Shown: piece after piece, positions 51,690 to 61,352 of the stretch
How positions within the stretch are numbered: position 1 is the first letter of the stretch
Layout of the letters: each line of letters starts with the position of its first letter
Source: Phymatolithon calcareum
Taxonomy: Eukaryota; Rhodophyta; Florideophyceae; Hapalidiales
Direction of reading: 5' to 3'
DNA length: 64,000 nucleotides
Assembly (NCBI GenBank): GCA_977006965.1
Contig: OZ345380.1
Coordinates: forward strand, 248,001-312,000
Notes under the pieces: model-generated
What the model was told of the DNA's origin: nothing
The model's database searches: none
The model's input: only the letters and a program-made list of their open reading frames with translations
Program-made: the position numbers and the translations under genes

Positions 51690-53640
51690 CGCTAAAGGCT
51701 AAGTCTCTCCCGCTTTTCTTTTGCTTTCTCACCCTGTTCTTGTCTCTGTTTGTGTACGCTGAGCAGTAGTTTGCTTGGCGCTACATCGACATGTACATGG
51801 GTGTCCGCTTCCCAGGTTTTTGAGAATTCGAAAACAGCTGTTGTGATTGAAGTAGTCCTCAATACCTCACAGCATCAGCCGAATAGCCGGGACGATGGGA
51901 GATACGGGGTAATTAGTACAAGTATTGACAGGCATTTGCTGGCTCTGTGGAGCCTGTTGCTAACGACGTGCAGCTACTTCCGCCGTTGAGAAGCACTCGG
52001 AATAACGACCGCGGATTGCGGCTTTTCTCGAGCGCGCACCACCGTCATGGTGACAATTACGGTCACGAAGCTCTACGGGAAAGGCAGATAGTTTGTCAGC
52101 CGGTCGAAAACGCTCGCGCCACGAGCAGGTATCGGACGCAAGCCATGGTTTAAGGCGGATAAGAAGAATAGGGAGATGAGCGAAGTGAGGAGTGTTGCGA
52201 CTCGCAATACCAGAATCCGGGTCGAAAGAACCTGGCTCATCTCTTGGATATGCGTTGAAAGCACTTCTAAGAGTTGACCCAGGCTCTTTCGACCTCGGGT
52301 TCAGGTATATATTGCCCCCTTATTGCAGCGCATACTCGTGCGCTGTAAACCCACCATCGAACCGACTGCTCGTTTGAGCCTCGTGGAAAGAAAATCTTGG
52401 TTGCGAAACAAGCCGGTAAGTAAAGTAAGATATGCAATGGATAAGAACGTTGCTGGATGCATGCGAATAAGATATGGGACTGGTGACTATCTTCCAAAAC
52501 TTACCTCGATGATACGTATATCGCACGGGTGAGGGCGAGTGCGCACCGCTACAATGATAGGCGTGGTTGTCATGACGCGACGGTGCATGATTTATCTGCA
52601 GCGGTAGCGGTTACTGCCGAACTGGAGGAGAATCGTGGACACCAAGCAGCCAAACGGGAAAGGAACAGCCGTTCATGGCGGCGATTGCTGGAGCACCGCT
52701 TGCCTTCGGTATCGCCGCGCGCAGCACGCAGTCGCTTGTCCGCACTAATGCTGGCTCAGTCAGCATGCGATTATGCAACGGCTCGCATGAGCTGTCCGCG
52801 TCATCTGCGACTATAGCGGATGTCGAACTCGTCGCTCATGAAGCACAGGCTCGACAAATATGAAAGGTAGGATTAGTGCAACTTCAAATGGAACCGATGG
52901 TATCACATACCCAATAGCGAGATTATGCGGAAGTTTCTCAGTCTTTTTCCTCGAAATCTGTGCATAATCTGTGCATTTCACAGTGCATTAGTACGTGTAG
53001 TTTGGAGTTGGTGCGCATGCGCTGCCCAAGGCGACAGGAAATACAGAATTGCAAGTTTGAGGATCTTGAAGGCAGCTTTTGGAAGACTCTATCTGCACTG
53101 GATCAGCGCATACTGCCCGTGGCTTCTTGTAGGAATGATGTCGAGTTATGCATGCGTCACACTGTACATCAGGCCCCGGTTTGATGGCGCTCCGTGTCTC
53201 GGTGGGAATGAATTCTATCGATGGTCCGCTTCGCAAGTACAGTAGCTACGTTGGGTTGGCGGTGAAGGTGAAGTTTAGGACTCACTTTGTCAGGGGCAAG
53301 CTTGAAAAACGGTACGGTAATGTTTTTGATTCCTCACTATTCCGCTTGAGTGAAACAAAGTCCAAGGATAGTATTCCACGAATGGCCGTAGTTGCATACC
53401 GACGATAGTTCGCACTTCAAGCTGTTGGAAAGTACTATCACACACACACTCATAACTCAATAGTAACGACATCAGCGATCCTCACGGGTCTACTTTCTCC
53501 AATAAATGAACCCGCACAGACGATTTTACTGTGTGGGGGTGCTCTAGTGTACTTTCTCGACACACATAACGGCGCGACTACAAACGCGTTCGTTGCAATG
53601 TTCGATTTCTCAAACATTACCGCTACACGGGGGTTAAGAC
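51690..53640. repeat. Anonymous unit of segment D, no convincing gene
   Basis: Nearly identical to 3090-5050. The short MAAIAGAP frame is open at 52675-52863 (62 residues). Confidence 0.6.
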
Positions 53641-54135
53641 GTTCCACAACAAAAACTGCGAATCTATTGGGCATGGAGCGAGATAGAGAAGGCCAAAAAA
53701 CGCAAAATCGCAGTGGATTTGAGCGAGAATCCAAACCCCGTAGTCCAAATCAAGTCGAGAAAACACAGACTTTGGGCAGTCAAATGGTTTTTCGGCCGCT
53801 TCCCTCCGTGAAATCCCTCGGCATATATCGACAACTACGACGAACTAGCAGCGATACTCCTGGAAACCCTTCAACTCAACCTAACGCGACCACAGATGAG
53901 TGATAGACCAGAAGAGGAAGTGAAAGAAGCCATGGACAAATTAATGATGCTAGAAAGCGAGATGCAAGAGGAGATGATGGTGTGATGATGGAGGCGACAT
54001 GTTGTAGTCTTCCCTGGAAGGGTTACAGCGCAATGCGAAGCTGCTCTGGTGTCCGCGTGCGCCGGCGTTGAGGGCTTCTAAAATAAAAACTTACAATTCC
54101 CCCCCCCCCCCCCCCCCCCCCAGTTCCTCAACAAA
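53641..54135 (+). mobile_element. LINE-C fragment, orthologous to 5049-5531, with long poly(C)
   Basis: GTTCCACAACAAA (53641-53653) and GTTCCTCAACAAA (54123-54135) are the now slightly diverged TSD copies. The frame is intact through the HRLWAVKWFFGRFPP region, where A is frameshifted, but CGA has become TGA directly after GRFPP. So the two duplicates were damaged independently. The tail is more than 20 C. Confidence 0.9.
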
Positions 54136-54675
54136 TAAGTTATTCCTGAAGATCTGATATTTTGAATGCGGACATCTTAATCAATCGATATTATTGACAC
54201 GTATAGGTTATGGCTTGCAATTTAAGGGACTGGGCATGAAAAGGAATCACGAGGGACGTCACAAGAGAGGGACCGAAATCACACCCGCGGGACTACCGAG
54301 TGATGTCGAATCATGGCCGTTCCCGAAAGTTGAGGGCGATAACCTGCTTATCAGCCCTGATTTGAGGTTCATACAGGGAGTAGACTTCCCCGTTTCGTTT
54401 CGGCCTGTGGGGTGACATGGGATATGTCACCCCGCGGGACTGATATTTTGGGGAATAATTTGGCCACTTTTTACTCAAAATGATGACGTTTCGGGCCGTT
54501 TCAGATCCATCTTGGAGCTCGTCGCGGTATAGTCGGTTCAGCACGACATAAAAACTGGGTGATAATTGATATAGTATTCTTCGAGGATTGTCTCCACGAC
54601 TGTATTTCCACAGGCGGAAGACACTCAAATTCTGGATGATGTTCTCTACTATTCTAATCCCACGTCGCTACTGAA

Positions 54676-56034
54676 TTAATCTTGTTTCTCTCCTTCATCT
54701 CCACCCTCGTCTTCTCCAGACTTGCCTTCTCGCTCTCTTTCCCGTTTCCGTCTTCTCTCCTCACAAACTACTCTTTGTATCCATTCGGAATTATCGCTGA
54801 TGGGGATGTCAGCATCGTTGTCGCTACTCCCACTCACACCCCACAAAAGCGATTTCAGTGCAATTGCGATCTCAACGAACGCCAAAACAATCACGACGTC
54901 TGCCAGATCCTTCATCGCGTTGAAAGTCTCTTCGTCCATTTTGTCCCACATCTGTGCAACAGCGGCAAGTACAGACGCAAGCAACGGGAAAGTTGAACTG
55001 TGCTCCGTTACAGTAAGTAATGCACGCAGAAAACCAGCATATTCATTTTCCATGTAGATTGCGTCCTTATCATCACCAACTATTGCATTCCCGACATGGA
55101 GCGATGCTATTCTTAGCTGACACTCCAGAGCCTCTTCGTCGGTGTCATCTTGATTAATGCCGTGTCGTAGTTGTTCCAGTGTTCTTTGTTGCAATATCAG
55201 CTGATCCGTTCTTTCCCTCGTCATGAAAAAGTTACCCGAACCCAAGAGAATTGCGAAAACATCAAGTGAGCTCACGGGTTCTGTGTTTTCCCTTGTTTCC
55301 AGCGATTGCATGACAAGCTGGCTATCGAAAAAGCGATTAGGATGGAAAACATACCAAAAACTCATGAGATCCTGCCTTTTAAGCGACATGAGCACTGAGT
55401 TGAGCGAGACCAGGGATATAAAAATTCCCCATCCGACACAAAATCCCATCAAACGAACGCTTAGCGCTGTATTTCCTTCACTTGCTCTTCTCGCCGAATC
55501 TGCACTAACTGATGACGCAATCCACCACCATCGTTGCCGCCATCCGACAAGCGCTATCGAGCACACTGTTGTCGCCACGAGATAAACCATCTCCAAATAC
55601 TGTAGGGAATTTCTCGAACCGTGTCCAGAAGCCGAGAATGGGACCCATCTAACGCGAGAGTTGCTCGCCGACCTGATTGTGTAATACGAATCAAATAGAA
55701 TGCCCACGAGGCCTATTACCAATGCACAAGGTGCCACAAACTGTAGCCACTGCAGCCGCAACATCAGCGCCCGACGTAAGTTCACAAAAGATAGCACCTC
55801 TGAAACAATTGCAACGAGCACTTCTGCCGCCTCAAGACCTAACAGAATGCTCAACTTGCGGAAAGAGATCCGACATGGATCTGCAGACTCCATCACAAGG
55901 GTGCCTTGCATGGTAGCGAGAAGTATGGACATGAAGGCGAGAATGGTGGGCCAGCTTAGTGCTGCTTTCGATCCGCCGACAACGGCGTGAGCAGTTGTGG
56001 AGAGTGCATTGTTGTGCATAGGCAGTGGCGCCAT
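54676..56034 (-). CDS. Multi-copy polytopic membrane protein, copy D (452 aa)
   Basis: Open from MAPLPMHNNALSTTAH to EDEGGDEGEKQD with all seven hydrophobic segments. Compared with A, small in-frame losses are seen in the loop (VSSLDVFAILLGSG; INQDDTDEEALEC) and a variant GHGSRNSLQYLEM before helix 4. All length changes among A, C and D keep the reading frame, which is expected under coding constraint. Downstream lies the usual GACGTTTCGGG region. Upstream, the flank ends in CTAGGACTGAG, the apparent empty target of the CTAG elements. Confidence 0.75.
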   Translation of the reverse strand: MAPLPMHNNALSTTAHAVVGGSKAALSWPTILAFMSILLATMQGTLVMESADPCRISFRKLSILLGLEAAEVLVAIVSEVLSFVNLRRALMLRLQWLQFVAPCALVIGLVGILFDSYYTIRSASNSRVRWVPFSASGHGSRNSLQYLEMVYLVATTVCSIALVGWRQRWWWIASSVSADSARRASEGNTALSVRLMGFCVGWGIFISLVSLNSVLMSLKRQDLMSFWYVFHPNRFFDSQLVMQSLETRENTEPVSSLDVFAILLGSGNFFMTRERTDQLILQQRTLEQLRHGINQDDTDEEALECQLRIASLHVGNAIVGDDKDAIYMENEYAGFLRALLTVTEHSSTFPLLASVLAAVAQMWDKMDEETFNAMKDLADVVIVLAFVEIAIALKSLLWGVSGSSDNDADIPISDNSEWIQRVVCEERRRKREREREGKSGEDEGGDEGEKQD

Positions 56035-56276
56035 TGATCAAGCATGAGCTGTAGCCTTTGCGAAACAATTAGAGCGTTCTGAACAGTGTTGTGGTAGTGA
56101 GACGCCGGCAAATCGCCCAGTTTTCGGATACCAAAGTATGAAGTAGTGCTGGACAACGAATTCGACGAGAAATTGCAAATACTAGGACTGAGGCTCGGTC
56201 TATACCGCTTGTGCCCATGCCCGTGCCAGAATTTTAGGGCATATTATTGGTTGAACGGTACTGTAATTTCTCGTTC

Positions 56277-57311
56277 GGAAGCAAAACGGGCAGAACGGGC
56301 AGGAGAATGCGGGAAATACCAATATTTCGATACTTCGGAAGAAACGGACCATGCTCAACGACTTATAGAGACTATACGGAAAAAACAGGCACATGTGCCC
56401 AATAGGGTTGCAGTTCAATTAGTTTCAAATTAACGATCCATATGATACACCATATTGTGTTTTATAATTGTTTTCTGATTCATATGCACATGCCGTGCAT
56501 TATTATCGTCAGCTACGTAGTGGATTCGTGCGTTACGGAACCAAACGGCTACCCGTGAAATTTGCCAAGCGAAAGTTTCGTTTAACTTTCGCGTTGACAA
56601 AACAGGTGATCGAAAGTTTCGATTTCCTGTTCTTATCGAGGCAATACTTCCCAAAAGGACAGTCGCAATTCCTTCTTTCTTAGCACAAATTTCCTCTTCA
56701 GTATTGGAACTACAAAGTTTCGCTAGCAAAATTTTAAAACTTCCGCTCCTTCCCAGCGAAATTTGCAAACGAAAGTCGAAAGTTTCGCCAAAAACGCGAA
56801 AGTTTCGATTTCTAGGAGCAAGTTTCGCAGGAAGAATGTGGGACATTTTTGGATTTTTTCATATCAATGGCAAGATCTCGTTCAGGTCTACAAAGTTTCG
56901 CTAAGGAATTGAAATATAGACAAACTGCAAACAGAATCTGGCCAATGAGAATTCGGCTACTGCGAAAGTTTCGATTTTGGCACGTTTCATGACACGTGTT
57001 CTCATCGAAAGTTTCGCAAAAGTTTCGAAAAGTTTCGCTTGGGAAATCCAGATCCGTAACTTTGCGTATCATACGTATGATAGTTTTGCAAATGGATACG
57101 TTGCTTCTGCCGAAGTGTCAGCAATAGTCTTCCATGCCTATGCATGGTCCAAGCGTGTAAGCTTGTTTCAAATGGACAATCAATGATTAAAAATCTAACC
57201 GTGATATCAACAGGTCGATAAAAATTCGTCAACTGTGTTAAAAAGTTGAAAATGAGAAAAATCGCTATTTCCCGCGCTCTCCAGAACAGGACAGTTAACT
57301 TCTTTCTCGAG
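56277..57311. repeat. X repeat, copy 1 (about 1 kb, GAAAGTTTCG-rich)
   Basis: Starts GGAAGCAAAACGGGCAGAAC ... GGAGAATGCGGGAAATA and ends with the near-reverse TATTTCCCGCGCTCTCC. Between 56570 and 57040 the motif AAAGTTTCG (or its variants) occurs about eleven times, with inverted copies mixed in. It recurs in the same orientation at 61353-62353. No coding frame is shared between the copies. It may be a non-autonomous element or a satellite-like unit. Confidence 0.65.
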
Positions 57312-57334
57312 GGACAGAAGTTATCATAACTGGA

Positions 57335-57512
57335 GGGTGCGGGAAATATCGAAACTCCAATATTACGAAGAACATGGACCACGTTCAGGGAATTAACGAA
57401 TCAGCGTAAACAACGAAAACATGTGACTAATAGCGTAGCAGAGCTTTTCTTTTCAAATTGATGCTATATATGATACAGAATATTGTATTTTGCAATTGCT
57501 TTTCCCAAATCT
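57335..57512. repeat. X repeat, copy 2, truncated by the piggyBac-like element
   Basis: GGGTGCGGGAAATATCGAAAC to TGCAATTGCTTTTCCC aligns loosely with 56298-56480. It stops at the left end of the element at 57513. Confidence 0.5.
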
Positions 57513-57529
57513 ATATCCCTACTATTGGC

Positions 57530-57557
57530 AAAAATGACCACTGTAGTGGTCATTTTT
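57530..57557. repeat. Terminal palindrome, left end (28 bp)
   Basis: AAAAATGACCACT, GT, AGTGGTCATTTTT. A related palindrome with an 8-base loop lies at 57743-57780 (TCAAATGATCACTGC arms). Confidence 0.9.
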
Positions 57558-58002
57558 TATTTTGTGTCGCAAATTCGTCCAAAATTCATTGTTTAGCATG
57601 AAACGAACAGGGATGGTAGCTTCTGACTTGTTCTATCTGCTCGCGAAGTCCGTTTAGAAAAAGAATGCCCCAATCATGTACTAGAGACCTGGCAGTGCCG
57701 AGCATCTGAGCCTACTCTAGTTGTCCGTTTTGACGCAAAACATCAAATGATCACTGCTGATCACTGCAGTGATCATTTGAAATGCACATAGTAATCACAA
57801 TTATGAAAAAACATGGTTTGTGCAATATTTATTTATGAACGGTCATTTTTCAGGCGCCAAAACCACCTAAAACGTTCGGAATGGTTCGTGAACGGTCTAC
57901 TACGGATGTACTCTGCATTTAGTTGAGCTGCGGACTTGTGCCAGCGGTGGTGTATCGCAGCCACTAAACTTCGAAATTTTACCTTAAATGCGCCCTTAAG
58001 GA

Positions 58003-60255
58003 CGTTCATTCAGGCATTGGGAGTAACATGTTGGTAATGCAATATTCTGCAACGTATTGGTACTGCACTACTATTGAGCTGTCATAATCTGTTGCAGTAC
58101 ATATTGGAGTAGCAACAGGTTGGAAGGAAGATCGAAAAGTTTGTATATTTGGGTTTTATACGTAAAGTGTTTTGAGGAATACTCCGTGCTGCAATGTCAT
58201 TCAACCGTCGCCGACGACACTGTCGCTTCGACTTGGTTTATTCAACATCACAAGTCGCACGTCTAATCTCAAGGTCATGGATCGCAAACCTACGCAGCAG
58301 TTCGTTGTGAAAGCGCTCATGCAAAGAAAGGAAGATACAGTCAAAAGCATTGCGCCGCGCAAACCAAATCAACCTGATCGTGCTAATGTATCGTGCTTCG
58401 TGTTCGAGTGCCCGAGGTTGAATAACTGCAAGAATGGCACGCCAATGATATCGTTTCCGAAGGGATGCGGTTGGAGCACCCCGTATTCGCACTTGTTGGC
58501 ATGTGTTGCTGGCGGCGACGAGGACCAGCTGGTTGCTATGTATCACGCTGTGTTGGCTGATAAGACTACTCACGATGGTTCCCGAAGTATTTCGTCTTAC
58601 TTTGATGCTACTTTGTCATCAACCGCTCGCGAAAAGGCAATGTACAACTACTTTGACATCATCATCCCGCTGTCTTTGCCTGTTTCGGACGTTGAGAATT
58701 CGAAGTTCCGTGCGTTTGGTGGTTCTGAAGCATTGATTTCGATCAAAGCGCTGCGTGAAACAATATTCAAGTTGGTTGAACTCGTTGAAATGTCCATAAG
58801 GAAGGAGTTGAAAGGAACGCGTGGTGCTATCATGCATGATGGCTGGACCAAAAATGGTTCGCACTACCTCGCCATCTATGCTGTTTTTATGCGAAAGTTC
58901 AATCGTACGGTGTATGGACTCATTGTTGAGTTCGAATAGCTCTCGATGACACTGCTGTCTCTTTCTCCAATCGCTAAACGAGACGACGATGGTGAAATAG
59001 AATCTGCGCACGCAATATCGTTCGACGCAACCACGCATATTCGGCAACTTGAGCACATTTTTCACTACTATCATGTGAATGTCCACGAGTGGTCAGTATG
59101 TCAGATTGCCGACAGCTGTGCGCTTAAAAAGAGCATTGCAAGAAAAATGGACATCCCCCACGTTGGGTGTTTGAATCACAAACTCGCTCTCGACGTCAAT
59201 GCGATGGTATCATCTCCCGTTCTCAAGAGGACATTAGAAGATGTGCGTACAACGATGCGTGAATGCAAAAGCAGTATCAAGAACCGTGCAATGCTCTATC
59301 GACTAACGAGTTTGTCACCTATCTTGCCTTCCGCTACACGTTGGTCAGGCCTGTCCGCAATGCTGAACCGTTTCATTTCGATTCGTGATGAACTACAAGA
59401 AGTTGCTGACACGGACGGACTTGATTTGAATATATCACGTACGAATCGTTTTCGAACGCAGTGCGGAAAGTTAGCACATCAACTGAACGAGATTAACGTC
59501 GTAACGAAGAAGCTACAAGAAAGAGGTATCACGTAGGAGAATTGCCGATTTCTTCTTGACACACTCAACGAGACCGTAACGGCACAGACGAATAATCCTG
59601 AGTCTCGTTTGTATGGCTGCACACTTCGCGATGAGCATACCAAGCTACATTCGGTGCATTCCCCGAACTCTGTTTTTGAGTCTGCAGTCGTCAAAATTCA
59701 GCGAAACGAAACTGAATCAATGTCGGATGAAGAATGGGCATCATGCGAACATCTAAAATTGGATTCCGGTATTAACGGAAGTGAAGGTGATGGGGAAGAA
59801 GAATCCGCATTATCGTTGTCCGAAATATTTAAGAACCGCAAGCGACACCGTCAGAACCCTGTTCAGTCGTACATGAACTTAATATTTATTGTTGGGTCGT
59901 CAGCCGAAATTGAGAGGTTGTTCTCTCTTGCAGGAGGTATTCTTGCCGATAACAGGCACCGAATTACCTCGCTACTGTTTGAGTCTCTCTTGTTCTTGAA
60001 GGTCAATAGAAGGTATTGGAATTTACATACGATTGTTAGCGCTATGAGCAATGCACGCAGTGTCCGTATCTCTGAACGAATGGATGAAGATGCGGAACAA
60101 CAAAATCTGCTAGATATGTGAGACACTCCTTTCACTCCTATTGATTTGTATTGCAGTACCTATTGCACAAACTAGAATATTTTGCTAGATGTATTGCTTT
60201 CCTTCTTGTCTCTCCAATAAAGTGCAACATGTTGCTCCCAATGCCTGCGTTCATT
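58003..60255 (+). mobile_element. hAT element with perfect 8-bp TSD (2237 bp)
   Basis: CGTTCATT at 58003-58010 and 60248-60255 flanks ends CAGGCATTGGGAGTAACATG and, on the other strand, CAGGCATTGGGAGCAACATG, one difference in the first 20. Identical duplications and near-identical TIRs suggest a fairly recent insertion. It carries a full-length transposase frame with two stop codons. Confidence 0.92.
58277..60121 (+). pseudogene. hAT transposase, full length but with two in-frame TAG codons
   Basis: A single frame runs from MDRKPTQQFVVKALMQ (58277) to NLLDM (60118), about 614 residues, interrupted only by TAG at 58937-58939 and 59534-59536. N-terminal BED-like finger: CFVFECPRLNNC ... HLLAC. 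Middle: AIMHDGWTKNGSHYLAIYAV, the start of the catalytic RNase H-like fold, and VGCLNHKLALDV with SATRWSG. C-terminal dimerisation block: VGSSAEIERLFSLAGGILA, RHRI and SLLFLKVNRRYW. An earlier ATG at 58172 is possible. Apart from the two TAGs there is no frameshift. Readthrough, recent point mutation or sequencing error could explain it. Confidence 0.85.
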
Positions 60256-60437
60256 CACGGGCTGCATTTTAAACATTAAGCTTTACAGACTGCGTACATA
60301 AGCTCATTAACCTCCATTCTGTCTCTCGATGTGGTAATTCTCCTATATTTTCTGTTCCTCTGTACGTCTTTACTTATTCTCCCATGAATCCAGGAAAACA
60401 GTGTGCTAGGGATCCAGCGTCTAGGAATTCTGGTCTG

Positions 60438-60989
60438 TTACTCTTCCAAATTCGAAGAGGACTCCTGAGAAGGACGACTATTTTCTCTTTCTCTGGGTAT
60501 CTTCTCTCTAATACGTGGTGTAAGTGTAGACGATTCGTGCCACACACTCCAGCAGCTGTTCTGATCACCCGCCTTCGGTCGCACGCAAAGAGGCACATGA
60601 CATGTCATACACTTGAAACATGTCCTTACACGACTTCCACTCTGGCTGTTGCCGCAAAGGCAACAGTAGAATTTCTCTCCTTGGAAGAAACGCTGAGGAT
60701 GATTGATAACTTCAAGTCGCAGTTTCGTACCATCCGCACTATTATAAAATTCCAATCGCTTCCTTTTTCGGCTTAACGCGAGTTCCTGGAGCCTCCGATA
60801 TTCCTCATTTGACATAGGACTGTCAACTGTATCGTCCTCATCTTCGACGCTCGATGAAACGGCGATTAATTCTCGACTCACGTCCCACACAAAGGCCGGA
60901 AGAGATTGCACAGCATTTAGCTTGGCCCGAAATTGGATCAAAATTGCTTTTCTATTGTATTGCACTGCTCTGCACGAAGCATCCATCAT
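60438..60989 (-). pseudogene. piggyBac-type transposase C-terminal zinc-binding domain (183 aa frame)
   Basis: FVWDVSRELIAVSSS is followed by an acidic linker and then YCCLCGNSQSGSRVRTCFKC, MTCHVPLCVRP and SCWSVWH. The Cys/His spacing (CxxC, CxxC, PLC, C, WH) matches the C-terminal Cys-rich domain of DDE_Tnp_1_7/PGBD transposases. It lies inside the ATAT-flanked element, right of the hAT. The catalytic part is not found, so the element is a deletion derivative. Confidence 0.65.
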
Positions 60990-61248
60990 GCATGGTTGGC
61001 ATTGAGCTCACCATAGCTCTCTTGCGTGGGAGCTTCTAGACCTTAAGCAAATACAATCTGCACAGCTACGACAGCACCAAAAAATCACTCGAAATCTTCG
61101 AAATGCCATTACATCACTCTTTGACTTGTCTCTTTTTCATTGCGTGCTTCGGTACTGGTCCTACATGAAGTCAGGCCTCACGTTTGCACTTCGTATAACA
61201 AGCAATGATAGCAAGTTTAAGGATTGTCGATGTCCCAGCAACTAGTTG

Positions 61249-61338
61249 CAAATGACCACTTAGTGGTCATTTGAGTTACGTGCCCTTATCATAAATTCGC
61301 CCCCAAAGTCCCAAATGACCACTGCAGTGGTCATTTGG
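61249..61338. repeat. Two palindromes at the right end of the piggyBac-like element
   Basis: 61249-61273: CAAATGACCACT, T, AGTGGTCATTTG. 61311-61338: a perfect 28-bp palindrome of the same motif with GC at the centre. Together with 57530-57557 and 57743-57780 they make four copies of one dyad at the two ends. Confidence 0.9.
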
Positions 61339-61352
61339 CATAGTAGGGATAT

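Larger units (their letters stand above)
50233..56160. repeat. Segmental duplication copy D (partner: 1022-8203)
   Basis: Collinear with segment A from CTCAGTAAAGGATTGG to the membrane-gene flank. It lacks the LINE-A and LINE-C tails (1295-1594, 1683-1957) and the solo LTR of A, and so serves as the empty-site reference for them. Its poly(C) run at 54100-54120 is much longer than the one in A. Confidence 0.85.
57513..61352 (-). mobile_element. piggyBac-like element with ATAT flanks, host of the hAT
   Basis: The outer ends read CCCTACTATTGGCAAAAATG (57517) and, on the other strand, CCCTACTATGCCAAATGACC (61348), followed inside by AGTGGTCATTT and a further matching stretch (TIRs about 55 bp). 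The 4-bp flanks are ATAT on both sides. A CCC start, 4-bp palindromic target and the Cys-rich C-terminus at 60438-60989 fit the piggyBac superfamily. Without the hAT it is about 1.6 kb, so most of the transposase is missing. Confidence 0.65.

Noticed and set aside
58937-59536. Reassigned TAG codon in the genome
   Set aside because: Two TAGs in a transposon are more simply explained by mutation. Other frames here do not require TAG to be sense.
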